In this document: piece after piece, positions 41,509 to 52,843 of the stretch
Position numbering within the stretch: position 1 is the stretch's first letter
How the letters are laid out: each line of letters begins with the position of its first letter
Assembly: GCA_965240325.2 (NCBI GenBank)
Contig: OZ251229.1
Location: 1,984,001 to 2,048,000, forward strand
Length of the DNA stretch: 64,000 nt
Source: Rebecca billardiae RCC1528
Taxonomy: Eukaryota; Haptophyta
Direction of reading: 5' to 3'
Notes under the pieces: generated by a model
What the model was told of the DNA's origin: nothing
What the model saw: the letters and a program-made list of their open reading frames with translations, nothing else
The model's database searches: none
Program-made: the position numbers and the translations under genes

Positions 41509-44500
41509 GAGGGAGCACGGCCGAACTCGGACTCGTGATCACCTCCCTCCCGCTGGGAGGTGATCACGAGTGGAGGGAGGTGATCACGAGTCTCGTGATC
41601 ACCTCCCTCCGCTGGCGCCGCCCGTTTGGCGCTGGCCGGGATGGCCGAGCGCGTGCGCGAGCGCCCGCCTCGCGTCGCGCGTCCCGCGCGCAGAGCGCGT
41701 GCTCGGCCGCGCGCGACGCGGCGGAGTCGAGGCTGACATGCCCCTGGCCCTCTTCGCGCCGCGCAACGCCGCCCACGCCCATCGCCGCTCGCACGCGCAG
41801 GCCTGCCGCGCACGGCTTGGGCTTTTTGGCACAGGCTGGCGGCGGCGCGCCGGGCCGAGGGCTCGGCCGGTGTTGCGCCCCTCGGCCAGGCCGAGACTTG
41901 GCGGAGGCGTGGGTAGTGCCATCGCCTGCCCAGATCCCGGGCCTCGCCGTCAGAGTGTGCACGCGAGGCGCGCTGTCGTGGTCGACAGGTGAGGCGCCGC
42001 GCGCTCGCCCTCGAGCGGGCAGCGGACGGACCGGCAGGCGCGGGCGCACACAGCGGGGCTGTCGAGCTGCTTGCGGCTGGGCAGATCGACGGCGCGTGCA
42101 CTGGCCCTGGTCTGGTAGGCGTGCGCGGGTTCGGAGGCCGGTGAACGCTCGGCGCGGACCCACGTGTCTTGCCTGGCACGGTTGCGCGACAGCTCGGCGG
42201 CCAGTCTCGAGGCTGAGTGGCATCAGAGCGCTTGCCGGCGTGCTGGCGTGCTCTACCGCCGGGCCGATGCCCACGCCTTGGCCAGGATGCGACCAGCCTC
42301 CGCGTCCTCCGCAGCCGCCTGGAGCCGTCGACCCGCCGCCCAAGGCCCGCGGCCGGCGGGCCGCGCTGTATGATAGCGTCAGCGCGAGAGGGCTGAGTTC
42401 GTGAGGGATATCCTCACCACGTCTGGAAGAGTTCTAGGAGCTGACGCAGGTTCACGGACCGTAGGCTGCTCGCCATTCGTCCCGCGACCCGGCAGCGGGC
42501 GCAGCATCAGGCTCGGCTTCCCAACGGTCGTCGGCTGACGACTTGGCAATCAATCCTTGATCGTGGTCCTTCAGCTGCGAGCGCCCGTCGGCATCGCGCT
42601 CGGCGCCGGCTGGCTGCCGACGACAGCGACCTGAGACGGCCGGACGGTGGTGCATGCTGCTCGTTGCCGCGTCCGAATGTACGCGGCGCCGAGCGCGTCA
42701 CGGCCGGTCGTTCTATACGCGATAGATCCGCCGCACTAGCCTAGGGCCGCACCGCCGGCCACTACCGGGTGTTCGTTGCCATCCATTGGGCCCGGCGGTG
42801 CGGCGCGGCACCGGCCGGCGGTCCACTGCTGACACTCGTTCCGTCACAGCAGCTTCTAGGATGCCAGTCGCGGGGCCATAGCGCGCCACTCTGCCCGCGC
42901 GGCATGTGGGATGATGTCAGGCTGCCGGATGTGACTGACTTGGACCACTGACCAGGCCGCGGGAGCATGTCGCTGATGCATTCCAGAAGAATTCTCAGGG
43001 GAACCAGACGATGACGGACGAGTGTAGGCTATACTTCTAATGCTGCTGCACTTGCTTGAGAAGGGCCACTCGTCGTGATCAATCGAGTCGTCACGTGATA
43101 CTGACGCCAAAATCGTCGCGCCACACGCCGGCACCGTTAGAAGGCAGAACAACTCGCGCGTAGTCCTGCTGAGAGCGTATGTACAGTATGGCTGCGGCTG
43201 CAACGCGCAGTCGTCTGACGCAGTCATCATCAGCCAGCACTCAGCAGGAGCGCAGACTATGATGCTGGCCCGCCGTATCGTCTGCAGGCGCTTGCCCAAG
43301 GTGGCAGTGGGGCGGGTGGGACGCGGTTGAGTGGCACGTGACGAACTCTGAGTCGCGATGACGTCTCATGCTGCTGGTCCGCGCAATGACTCAATAATCG
43401 ATCGATACGTACTGCGCCGCGCTGGCGCTAGGTCGGATGACGACTCTGACAACGCCGAGCAGCAGCCTTCGGTCGCAAAAGTAGTCCAAGTCAGTTCATC
43501 GAATTCCACCAGATGGGGCAGTGCCGATCATCTCTCTCATGGACTCAGCCTTCCCGAGGTGACGCAGCGATCCCGCAGTGCCCTCCTTCATGTCTGGGCA
43601 TCGCTGCCGCCCAAGCTTTGCCGACTGGGTGGCCAGCGGCCAACCTGGCGGCAGCACCAACGCCCGGAGTTTGGCCGCGTTGTGTCCCTGCCAAGCTCTG
43701 ACCGAGGGCGACAGTGACGCAGTAATCCCGCACCGCACCGCCACCCTAGCCGCCTCAAAGCCTGTCTCCGTCGCGGCCACCGAACCCGCCGCCGCGCCAG
43801 CCACCGTTCCCGAGCCACCGTCACCGCTGCCGAGCTCACGGCCACTCCGCCGCTCACAGCCATCGTCGCCAAGTCGCCGCCACCAAGCCCACCACGGACA
43901 ACCAAGGCCGTCTCATCCACCCCAGCGCCGAGCCTGGCGCTGGGTTCGCCCCCTTCGCCGCCACCGACTCCGCCCCGGAGCCCACCGCCGTTAAGTCCAT
44001 CGCCGAGCCCGGCCGCCATCACCGCCACCAAGCCCACCTCGAGCCTGCCGCTGCCGTCGCCGCTACCGACCCCGCCGCTGAGCCCACCACCGTCATCACC
44101 GCCTACATCGCCGCCACAAAGCCCGCCGCTGAGCCCGCAGTCGTCGCTGCCTACACCGCTGCCAACAAGCCCGCTACCATCATCGCCGCCATCAGCACTG
44201 CCTCCGACCACGCCGCCGAGCTCGCTGCCGAGCCCGCTACCGTCGCCGCCGCCTGCGATGCCACCAAGCCGGCAGCCGATCCCACCGCCGAGTCTGCCAC
44301 GTTAGCCACCGCCGAGCTCACCGCCAAGCCCACCGTCATCGCCGGCACCAAACCCGCCATCCTCGCCGCCGCTGAGCCCGCTATCAAGCCCGCCTCCGCC
44401 GCCTCCGCCGCCGAGCCCGCCTCCATCCCCACCACCCTCGCTGCCGCGCAGCCCGCTCGACCGCCTGCTCCTCTGGCCATCCGCCAAGCGGCCCGCCGGC

Positions 44501-45343
44501 CGCGGGCCTTGGGCGGCGGGTCGACGGCTCCAGGCGGCTGCGGAGGACGCGGAGGCTGGTCGCATCCTGGCCAAGGCGTGGGCATCGGCCCGGCGGTAGA
44601 GCACGCCAGCACGCCGGCAAGCGCTCTGATGCCACTCAGCCTCGAGACTGGCCGCCGAGCTGTCGCGCAACCGTGCCAGGCAAGACACGTGGGTCCGCGC
44701 CGAGCGTTCACCGGCCTCCGAACCCGCGCACGCCTACCAGACCAGGGCCAGTGCACGCGCCGTCGATCTGCCCAGCCGCAAGCAGCTCGACAGCCCCGCT
44801 GTGTGCGCCCGCGCCTGCCGGTCCGTCCGCTGCCCGCTCGAGGGCGAGCGCGCGGCGCCTCACCTGTCGACCACGACAGCGCGCCTCGCGTGCACACTCT
44901 GACGGCGAGGCCCGGGATCTGGGCAGGCGATGGCACTACCCACGCCTCCGCCAAGTCTCGGCCTGGCCGAGGGGCGCAACACCGGCCGAGCCCTCGGCCC
45001 GGCGCGCCGCCGCCAGCCTGTGCCAAAAAGCCCAAGCCGTGCGCGGCAGGCCTGCGCGTGCGAGCGGCGATGGGCGTGGGCGGCGTTGCGCGGCGCGAAG
45101 AGGGCCAGGGGCATGTCAGCCTCGACTCCGCCGCGTCGCGCGCGGCCGAGCACGCGCTCTGCGCGCGGGACGCGCGACGCGAGGCGGGCGCTCGCGCACG
45201 CGCTCGGCCATCCCGGCCAGCGCCAAACGGGCGGCGCCAGCGGAGGGAGGTGATCACGAGACTCGTGATCACCTCCCTCCACTCGTGATCATTTCCCAGC
45301 GGGAGGGAGGTGATCACGAGTCCGAGTTCGGCCGTGCTCCCTC
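41509..45343. mobile_element. Fold-back transposable element B, 856-bp arms
   Basis: Arms 41509-42364 and 44488-45343 are exactly equal in length (856 bp) and nearly identical as reverse complements. Termini are gagggagcacggccgaactc and its complement. Target duplication gtcca lies at 41504-41508 and 45344-45348. Near each end is a cluster of alternating palindromic blocks built from cgtgatcacctccctcc and its complement (41533-41612 and 45240-45322). The 2123-bp centre has no transposase-like protein, only weak frames and a degenerate Ala/Pro repeat. It is probably moved by an enzyme encoded elsewhere. Confidence 0.92.
43740..44460 (+). repeat. Degenerate GCC-rich repeat inside element B
   Basis: A long array of imperfect short units rich in gccgccgctgagcccgcc and accaagcccgcc. 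One frame reads as an Ala/Pro/Lys/Glu-rich protein (TKPAAEPAVVAAYTAANKPA) through about 44450, without a clear start. Coding is possible but not supported by a motif; frame-neutral substitutions were not tested. Confidence 0.5.
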
Positions 45344-45756
45344 GTCCAGGACAGCGTACACCCATTTGAATCAGAGAGCTCTTATTGATCGCAGATAGAG
45401 CACAAACGCGTCGATTCACACCCGCATCGGTTTTGAATCAATTGGCAATACGGGGTGAGGAATCTTGAATCACAACCGTAATTATTGACCTTTCCGCTCA
45501 GGCTGTCCAGGACACACTCACCACACTTCTTTCATCAGAGAGCTCTTAATCCTCGCAGATAGAGATGTCGAATCCCACCCGGAAGGCCAAGGCCATTTGT
45601 GCTATTCAGCGAGGGAATTGTCCTATTAGTATCTATGCCTGCACAAAGAGATTAATACGAGCAGGGGAATCGGATAGTACGAACGCAATCAAGCGTCATC
45701 AAGGGGGTCGAATGCCATTCACTAACTAGCAGCTCTCCCCCTGCTACAAGTACAAA

Positions 45757-45893
45757 ATCCCCACCAGCATCACGCGCGCCATTATCTTTTTTGATTTTGC
45801 GGAGCACGTGCGCCGTCCCCCCCGGCTTTCGCTCACGCTCAGACCTTTCGGGGGGGGGGGGGGGGGGGGGGGCGTGCGCCATAATAAGCTACG
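45757..45893 (+). repeat. Dispersed C/G-run repeat, copy 2
   Basis: Direct copy of 31373-31492 with a much longer G run (23 nt, 45850-45872). Confidence 0.8.
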
Positions 45894-46110
45894 CAGCTGC
45901 ATCTATTTTCTATCTATACACAAACACATCACTGACACGTACGTGTACACACACTGGATCATCAGCGCATCAGTCGACATCATCACAGTCGATCATCGTC
46001 AGCACGCGGGCGGATTTCTCAATATGCTAGCTAGCTCCGTCATCGTAAGTGACTATGGCGTGATAATAATAAATGACGATAACAAATAAGCAGTCCATCG
46101 TCATCTCAGA

Positions 46111-46242
<132 letters not shown>

Positions 46243-47423
46243 GACACTTGACAGCAGTATTACTAGCAGTACTAGCTACGGTATCATCAGTCCGGTTATT
46301 CTGTCGTGGCTATATAGCGTCACATATATGGCGCCATGCATGGCATCGCATCCGATGGCCATCAATCATCATATCATTGATGATATGCAGGGTCTCCAAC
46401 GCATTAAACTGGACACTTTGGGCAGCAGCTCAGCGTACGGCCTGTGGCTGCCTCGCGCGGGGTCAGGAGCTGCCAGCTCGGCTCGTGTGCACCCCACTAT
46501 GTCTGTCTGCGACCGCGCATAGCCGGGCAGCCCGCGTTGAGCACCCCTCTAGGTCATGCGGACAGTCGGCACAAGGCTGGTCGTGAGGGCCGTGAAGCAG
46601 CCGTGTGGCTTCTGCGCACAGTGTCTGTAGCCAGCAAGCCCGCTCAAGGCCGCGCAGATATTATTACGTGGCATGGTCGGTGACTATGCGACAGCATGCG
46701 CTCGACAGCCCTGGGCAAGCCCGGGCGTAGCGCTACACTAGGAGAATATACGACCCGATCGGACCAGGCTACCAGTTGCGCACCTCTCTTGCACAGCTGC
46801 TGCACAGCCAGTCGATCGGATCTGGCCGTGCAGGCAAGGGCTACAGTCGGCGCCACTACCCGCAGCGAACGCTGGAGGCCCACCAGTGCGCGCACCAACC
46901 CGCCCGCCGCCAAATGCAACCGTGCGCCAGATACGAATTTTAGCAGGCATGCCACCTGCGGGGGCTCCGTGGACCTGTTCAGAGCCAACCGCTAGTCGGT
47001 TGAGCTGTACATCCAAGCCAGCCCTGGCCACACGCTGAGCGCGCCGCTCGCTGCAACCACATCCTGTCGTCATCCGAGAAGTAAGGTGCATGGCGCTAGC
47101 TACTGTGAGCCTCGCCCTCTGGCCCGGCATCTCATCGTCAGCAGCCGTAAGCTAGTCAGCGAAAATCAGTGTCCGAACAATTGTTGGGGACCCTGTATTA
47201 TCATGATGGCCGGGGCCGTCATATCATCATATGGACGTAGTCATGCCGCGCTAACTACTACAGGTTCGTTGATTGACATGATGGATATGGCGCTGATCAG
47301 TTCAGGTGATGATATCGACGATCATCCGCGCAGCGCGGCGGCGCGCTGTATGTCTGTACGTCCGAAAATGAAATATATACGGTCGTCTAGCGCACGCGAC
47401 GATATATACTTACATCAGCAATA

Positions 47424-47485
47424 TATGACCGCGTTCCGCGGTCCTTTTCCGTAGAACCAACGCAGTTGGGGGCCCGCGGCGCAGT
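47424..47485 (-). repeat. Short palindrome-containing repeat, copy 2
   Basis: Reverse-complement copy of 2358-2416, including the gaccgcg-gaa-cgcggtc hairpin and the cccaactgcgtt flank. Confidence 0.65.
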
Positions 47486-47799
47486 GGTTGAGAATGAGAC
47501 CGTGACGTCGTCAATCCGCACGGTCTGGCGTCTGCCTGGCAGTCAGACAGGCCGAGCCGCACCGTCTCGGAGAGTGAGTGAGAGTCAGACCCGTCCGTCG
47601 GACTCGCGGCGCGTGAATGAATGGGCGCGCCGACGGCCAAGGGTGGCACGGGACACCAGCGGACGGGCCGCGCGGGGAAGCGGGGCGGCGCGCGCGCAGG
47701 GCGAGAGGCGCGGACGGGCCGCGCGGGGAAGCGGGGCGGCGCGCGTGCAGGGCGAGAGGCGCCGCGCGGCGCGGGCCGGCGCGTGCGCGCGCGCGCGCG

Positions 47800-48350
47800 C
47801 ACCTGCTTGAGGTGCTCGCGCTGCGCCATGCGCTCGACGAAGGGCCGCTGGTCGCTCAGCCGGCGCGCCTCGGGCCGGCATAGCGAGAGCGCGCGCCACT
47901 GCTGCCCGCCCACGCTGCGCAGCCACGCGCAGACCGAGCGGAGCTCGGGGTGGGACGAAGCGAGTGGCGTGTCGCGCCCGCCGCCAGGCGCACGCGTGCC
48001 CTGCTCCGCACCGCGCCGCCGTGCTCGCCCGCCGCCTGCTCCGCCGCGTCGGCCTCGAGGATGGCGGCGGCCAGCGGCAGGCTGAGCGGCGCGCGCTCGC
48101 CCACCGTAGCTTCGAGGGCCGTCCACACCTGCTCGAGCTGCTGCAGAGCGTGGACAAGGGCAGCGCGCGCGCCCAGCGCATCCGTGCCGCGTGACGCAGC
48201 GCGTCGAGCTCGGCGTCTCGCTTCGCCAGCTCGGCGCCCAGCGCCTCTGAGCGCACGCGTCGAGCTCGGCGTCGCGCTTTGCCAGCTCGGCGCCCAGCGC
48301 CTTCACGCGCACGTGCTCGTGTATCTGCGCGCACACGGCCTGCGCGCCGC
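47800..48350 (-). pseudogene. Fragmentary coiled-coil-type gene, unresolved exons
   Basis: Minus-strand peptides look coding but lie in several frames: VKALGAELAKRDAELDA (a heptad-like helix), ALVHALQQLEQVWTALEATV then GERAPLSLPLAAAILEADAA, and HPELRSVCAWLRSVGGQQW followed by RRLSDQRPFVERMAQREHLKQ, which ends at a GTGCGCG donor-like site at about 47803. A 56-bp tandem duplication (48201 and 48257) repeats the first helix out of frame. No family was recognised. It may be a genuine spliced gene with undetected introns, or a relic. Confidence 0.35.
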
Positions 48351-48639
48351 CGCCCATCTGCGCGCGCAGACTCGGACTCGTCGCGGCTGGCTGCTAGGGA
48401 GTGCTAGGGTGCGCGCCGCGTAGTCGATGGCCAAGGCCTGCAGCCAGCGCGCCTGCACCGAGAAAAGAAGGCGCGGCACGCGCGCTATAACCCAGTCCAC
48501 GCAGACACGCGAGCGCGTGCTCGAGCGGCGGGCCGGGGCAACCGTCCACGTCGGCCGCGCGGGAGCCGCAGGTACTCTCGCGTGCCTGCGCGACGCAGCG
48601 CGCACGCACAGCGAAACGGGCGCGGGGTAGAATTCAGGA

Positions 48640-49198
48640 GAGCGCCGCCGCCGGCGCACCACCCCACCGAGAGTGCGCACATGCGCACGCCACGACATGG
48701 CACGACATGGCGCACGAGTCGGACGCAACGCCCGACAGACAGAAGCCTTCGACAATCCGCGCGCGCCCGCAAACGCGGCCGCGCGCGCGGGCGGGCGCGC
48801 GGGCGTGCGTGCGCCACCCGCGCGGGAGGCGCCCGCGGCCGCGCGGGCGGCGCGCGCGCGGCGCGCGCTCCGCGCGGTCGTCCACACCGATGGCGGTCGA
48901 TCGAGGGCGACGAGGGCTCGCCCCGTTTTTGGAGCGAGCGCGTGCCGCGCGCCCCCTGGCCCCCAACTGGGTATGATAATACCCACAATTACCCAAAATG
49001 ACCTTATGCCCCCAACACCGTTAGCGAGCCAATGTACTGATATGATAGACTGAACGAGAGTACCCACAAAGGGCCGGCGCGCCCGGGTTCGTCGCGCTGC
49101 TTTTTTTTACTATTCACAGTTAGAAGTGATCAAGTTTCCCGATCCCTTGCCTTGCCGTTTTTATCGGTTATGGCGGTTGGCGGCAATCTCATACTTAA
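48640..49198. other. Intergenic, nothing recognised
   Basis: Extremely GC-rich up to about 48960, then AT-richer. The open frames on both strands are Arg/Ala-rich shadows. Confidence 0.45.
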
Positions 49199-49465
49199 AA
49201 TCGCGCTCGTAACGAACCGTTACACTAATGTCACGTCCAGCTGACGTCCAGATCGCACTTTACTTAAGGGAATCAGCTGGGCGCGGTTTTTTTTGGCCTG
49301 ATAGACCTCTCAATGCGATCTCAAAAACTCGAAACTCGGTCTCCGCCAGCCCTAAAAATCGCCCCCCGTCCCTTTTTTCTTGATCAAAGATCTTTTTGAA
49401 ACGTTGTTCGGGCCCGCTGGTGCGGGCTCCACGCTGCGCGCTCCGCCCTGCACCGCGGGCCATTA
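49199..49465 (-). repeat. Dispersed repeat, copy 2
   Basis: Inverted copy of 1141-1424. It ends about 25 bp from the stop codon of the CobW-like gene (49490), so it probably forms that gene's 3' UTR or termination region. Confidence 0.8.
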
Positions 49466-49489
49466 CTGCCGCCATCATGCAGCAGGGAG

Positions 49490-52400
49490 TCATGCCACGC
49501 ACTCCTGGCACAGGTCAGCGAACGGGTCGTACAGCTCCTGCGCCCATCGCTCCGGCCCCGCCTTCATCTCCTCGTCGATGAGGAGCGCGCTGAGCAGTGC
49601 CGCCTCGATCGAGCTGCGCGCCATTCGGCAGCCGATCACAGTGAGCTCGTTCTGCCTGTCCCCGTGCGGCTCGCGCCAGAGCGGCTGGATCGCCTCTTCC
49701 AGTCCAGCCGGCCAACGCTCGCGCCGGACACACGCCCACCACGGCGGGCCTGGCTCCAGCTGGAACGCAGCGCCCGCCAGCGAGATCCGCATCTGAGCGT
49801 CGTGCCGCGAGGCGAGCCAACCGATGCCGCGCACGCGCAGCACGCCTTCGAAGGGTGGCAGGCGGCGGGACGCAGCGTCCGCGAGCGCGGCGAGCCGCTC
49901 CGGGTGGAAGGGGCGCGCCGACTTGAACGCGAAGCTGCTCGGCCGTGCAGCCCCGTCCGCACACGCGGGCGGAGGCGCATTGGCCGGGCCCGGAGGCGCG
50001 GCGGCGCGCGCCGCCGCGGCGGGGGAGGTCGGATCCAGCCAGCCGCTGGGAGGAGGCGCGCCCTGCTGCCACTCGAGTACGCGCGCCTCGGGGTTGAGCG
50101 CGCGCGCGATCTGCGAGGCGAGGTCGAGCGCCCGGCGCGGCGCGCTCCCGGCCGGTGCCGGCTGGGCGTGCGCCATCAGGACAGTGTGAGCTGCCTCCAC
50201 ACTCTCAGCGAGCGCGGCGGCGGCGGGCCGCTCGGCGCACGGACCGCGCGCCCAGCCGCGCGCCTCGAGCGATGCGGGCGAGCGCAGGTCCGCCTCCAGG
50301 GCCGTCGAGTCGCCGAGCAGCGCGAGGACACGCACGTCCACGCCGCCCGTCGGCTGCGCCGGCTCCTCCCCATCCGCGCCGCCCTCCACGTCCTCCAGCG
50401 CTTCGCGCACGACGCTCAAGTCCGCGGCGCCGGGCGCGCACACCAGCACGCGCTCCCAGTCACCTCGGTCGATGAGCTGCGCGACCGCCGCGCGCCAGTC
50501 GTCGGCGAAGACGCACAGCGCACAGCCGTTTGGCAGCGGGGACACCGTGAGCGCTTCGGGCTCGGGCGGCGGTGCTGGTGTGGCGCTGGCCGGTGCTGCC
50601 GTTGCTGCTGCTGCAGCGGCGGCGGCGGCGGCGGCGGCGGCGGCAGCGGCCGCTGCCGCAGGCGGTGGCCCAGGCGACGCAGCAGCCGCCGCCTCGGACA
50701 GCAACGCTGCCATGTCCTGCGGCACGACGAGGGCGATGCGCAGGCCGTCGGGTGCGCGCGCGACGCTGCGCAACAGCGCCTCGCCGCCAGCGTACGGCAG
50801 CGCCACGAGGATGCTGACGCACACACGCCGTTTGTCAAGCTGCGCCGCCGGGCGCGAGCGCCCGCGGCCGGCGCCAGGCACGGCGGCGGCGGCTCCCGTT
50901 GGGTCTCCAGCGGCGACGTCGCCGCCGTCAAGGGCGGGGGTCGCAGGCAGGGAAGGGCGCGCAGCGACGCCGACCTGCGCCGGTGCGGCCGCGCCGGTTG
51001 TAGCGACGACTGCCGCTGCCGCTGCGGCCGCCGCTGCTGCCGCGGTCGCCGCGGCCGCCGCGGCCTCGGCGGCGCGTTGCGCGGCGGCAGCGGCCTCGGC
51101 AGCAGCGGCAGCTGCAGCGTGAGACGCAGCGGCCGGCGGCGGTGCGGGAGCAGTGGCGGGCCCCAGGGGCGCGCTCCCGTCAGGTGCGGACGCTGCCGAT
51201 GGCTGAGAAGGGGCAGCGGACGGCCCTCCGTCGTCCGGACTCGGGCCAGACGCTTCCGCCGCCGCGGCCGCGGCCGCGCGCCCAGCGCCAGGCTCGGGTG
51301 CCGGCCCCGTGCAAACGCCGACGGTCGGCCCGATCTCAGCGCCAGGCTGCAGCGCCCCCGTCCACTCCTGGCCGAACACGCCGCCCCACTTGACGGGGAG
51401 CGCGCGCGCGCGCGCCGCGCCCGCGAGCTGGATCGCCATCTGCCGCAGCGCACCGAGCGCCGGTCCGTCCGCCCGCAGCGCCGCGCTCGCGCGCGGCCAG
51501 GTGTACCAGTCGTAACCGTCTTCGTCGTCGGTTACGTCGGCATCCTCGAGCGGGCCTGGCGGCGGCGGCTCGCGCGCGTAGACGGCGTACACGCGCGTGG
51601 GCTGGGGCGCAGCAGTCGCCTCCGGCGCGTACAGCGCGACGGGCAGCACGGCGGGCAGCGGGAGCAGCTCAGTCCGGGCGTCTATGCCGCACAGCTCTTC
51701 TGCGGCGCGCAGCGCGGCGGCGCCGTCCGTCTCGCCCGGCGCCGCGCGCACGGAGGGGATGCGCATGCCTCGCCACGCGGGCGGCGTGGCGAGCGAGCGA
51801 ACGAGCACGCACCGGCTGCCGCGCAGAATCAGCACGCCCACGTGGCCCGCGGCGCTGACCCCGTCCTCGCGTGCGGGCGCGGTGGCCGAGTCGTCGGGCG
51901 TCGGCTCCGCATCGCGAACGCGCTCGTCCGGCTGCGGTCGCCGCACGGCGGCTGCCGCCTCGTGCCGGCGCAGCTCGGCGGAGAGCGGCGCCGTGAGGTC
52001 GGTCACGCTGAGCTCGTACTGCTTGCTCACGCGCGACATCTCAACCACGATCTCGCCCAGCCAGACGGTGCGGCCCATCTCGTCCGCAGCATCAGGATCG
52101 AACTCAGCTGCCACGGCCCCGGCCCCGCGGCTCACGTCATCGCCTCCGCCCGTGGCGAGCGCGAGGGCGGAGAGCCACGGGCTCTCGCCGGCGTCGACGC
52201 GCGAGTCGCCGACAGGGAGCGCGTGCCGCAGCGCTGCGTCGCGCCGCTCGCATGCCTCGGCGGAGTCGTAGAGCACGTCGACGGGCGGCGCGGCCGCGGA
52301 GCCCTCAGCCCGTAGCAGCGCGTTCACACACGCGGCCCCGACGCGCGGGTGGAGCAGGACGGCTCGGCGCACGCTGCCCGGGGGCAGGCAGCGGCCGCTG

Positions 52401-52843
52401 GCAGCACAGAGTAGCTTGAGCACAAGCTGCGCCGCCGAGCCGTGCGCGAGCAGCGTCGCGCCGCGCAGGAAGAGCTTCTCCAGCGCGCGCGTCAATGGCT
52501 TCCCGATGGCCTTGCCCATGTCTGCGTGCGCGCACTCCGCGTTGATCGCGGCGTCGGCAGAGGGTCCGGCCTCCGCGACAAGGCGTGAGATGTCTACGAC
52601 AATGATGGGCGGCGGCGGCGGCCCATTGTTGCCCTCGCGCAGGAGCGCGCGCTGCGCGGCCGCAGCGTACGCGCACAGCAGGTGCTCGGCGTCACCTTCG
52701 GAGCCGCGCGCCGTGTGCAGGATGACGACCGCGTTCGCGAGAGCATCCGGCGTGCCCCTCAGCGCGGCATACCCCGCGTTCGCAAAGTAGTACTGTGGCG
52801 CGGCCCACGTCTCCCTGTCGGCAGCGCGAGCCTTGCGCGACAT
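49490..52843 (-). CDS. Nudix-like and degenerate CobW (COG0523) fusion protein
   Basis: About 1117 aa from the first ATG (MSRKARAADRETW). The N-terminal 230 residues resemble an alpha/beta fold (IIVVDISRLV, TLLAHGSAAQLVLKLL). A Nudix-like domain lies at about 333-445 (HVGVLILRGSRCVLVRSLAT, PGETDGAAALRAAEELCGI), with the catalytic box degraded. After an Ala/Pro-rich linker comes a CobW-like region at about 673-935. Its P-loop position reads VALPYAGGEALL, lacking GKT, and the usual CxCC metal site reads GCALCVF. The CobW C-terminal domain at about 973-1100 is well preserved (RPFHPERLAAL, FEGVLRVRGIGWLASR, PGPPWWACVRRERWP, GDRQNELTVIG, LLIDEEMKAGPERW). COG0523 proteins are GTP-dependent zinc or cobalt chaperones; this one probably has no GTPase activity. 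It faces a Zn/Cd ATPase. Confidence 0.8.
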   Translation of the reverse strand: MSRKARAADRETWAAPQYYFANAGYAALRGTPDALANAVVILHTARGSEGDAEHLLCAYAAAAQRALLREGNNGPPPPPIIVVDISRLVAEAGPSADAAINAECAHADMGKAIGKPLTRALEKLFLRGATLLAHGSAAQLVLKLLCAASGRCLPPGSVRRAVLLHPRVGAACVNALLRAEGSAAAPPVDVLYDSAEACERRDAALRHALPVGDSRVDAGESPWLSALALATGGGDDVSRGAGAVAAEFDPDAADEMGRTVWLGEIVVEMSRVSKQYELSVTDLTAPLSAELRRHEAAAAVRRPQPDERVRDAEPTPDDSATAPAREDGVSAAGHVGVLILRGSRCVLVRSLATPPAWRGMRIPSVRAAPGETDGAAALRAAEELCGIDARTELLPLPAVLPVALYAPEATAAPQPTRVYAVYAREPPPPGPLEDADVTDDEDGYDWYTWPRASAALRADGPALGALRQMAIQLAGAARARALPVKWGGVFGQEWTGALQPGAEIGPTVGVCTGPAPEPGAGRAAAAAAAEASGPSPDDGGPSAAPSQPSAASAPDGSAPLGPATAPAPPPAAASHAAAAAAAEAAAAAQRAAEAAAAAATAAAAAAAAAAAVVATTGAAAPAQVGVAARPSLPATPALDGGDVAAGDPTGAAAAVPGAGRGRSRPAAQLDKRRVCVSILVALPYAGGEALLRSVARAPDGLRIALVVPQDMAALLSEAAAAASPGPPPAAAAAAAAAAAAAAAAAAATAAPASATPAPPPEPEALTVSPLPNGCALCVFADDWRAAVAQLIDRGDWERVLVCAPGAADLSVVREALEDVEGGADGEEPAQPTGGVDVRVLALLGDSTALEADLRSPASLEARGWARGPCAERPAAAALAESVEAAHTVLMAHAQPAPAGSAPRRALDLASQIARALNPEARVLEWQQGAPPPSGWLDPTSPAAAARAAAPPGPANAPPPACADGAARPSSFAFKSARPFHPERLAALADAASRRLPPFEGVLRVRGIGWLASRHDAQMRISLAGAAFQLEPGPPWWACVRRERWPAGLEEAIQPLWREPHGDRQNELTVIGCRMARSSIEAALLSALLIDEEMKAGPERWAQELYDPFADLCQECVA
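50600..51130. repeat. Poly-alanine-coding GCn tracts
   Basis: Two imperfect (gcn)n tracts, at about 50600-50670 and 51000-51120, encode Ala runs within the CobW-like protein. They look like expansion-prone linkers on either side of the P-loop-like start of the CobW region. Confidence 0.8.

Noticed and set aside
41082-42179. 365-aa minus-strand frame across the two fold-back elements
   Set aside because: It crosses two independent insertion boundaries and is copied as a mirror in the other arm, so it is a by-product of GC-rich repeats.
49664-52315. 883-aa plus-strand open frame
   Set aside because: It is antisense to the CobW-like gene. Its composition is the Arg/Gly/Cys-rich shadow expected from GC-rich codon usage, and it has no domain.
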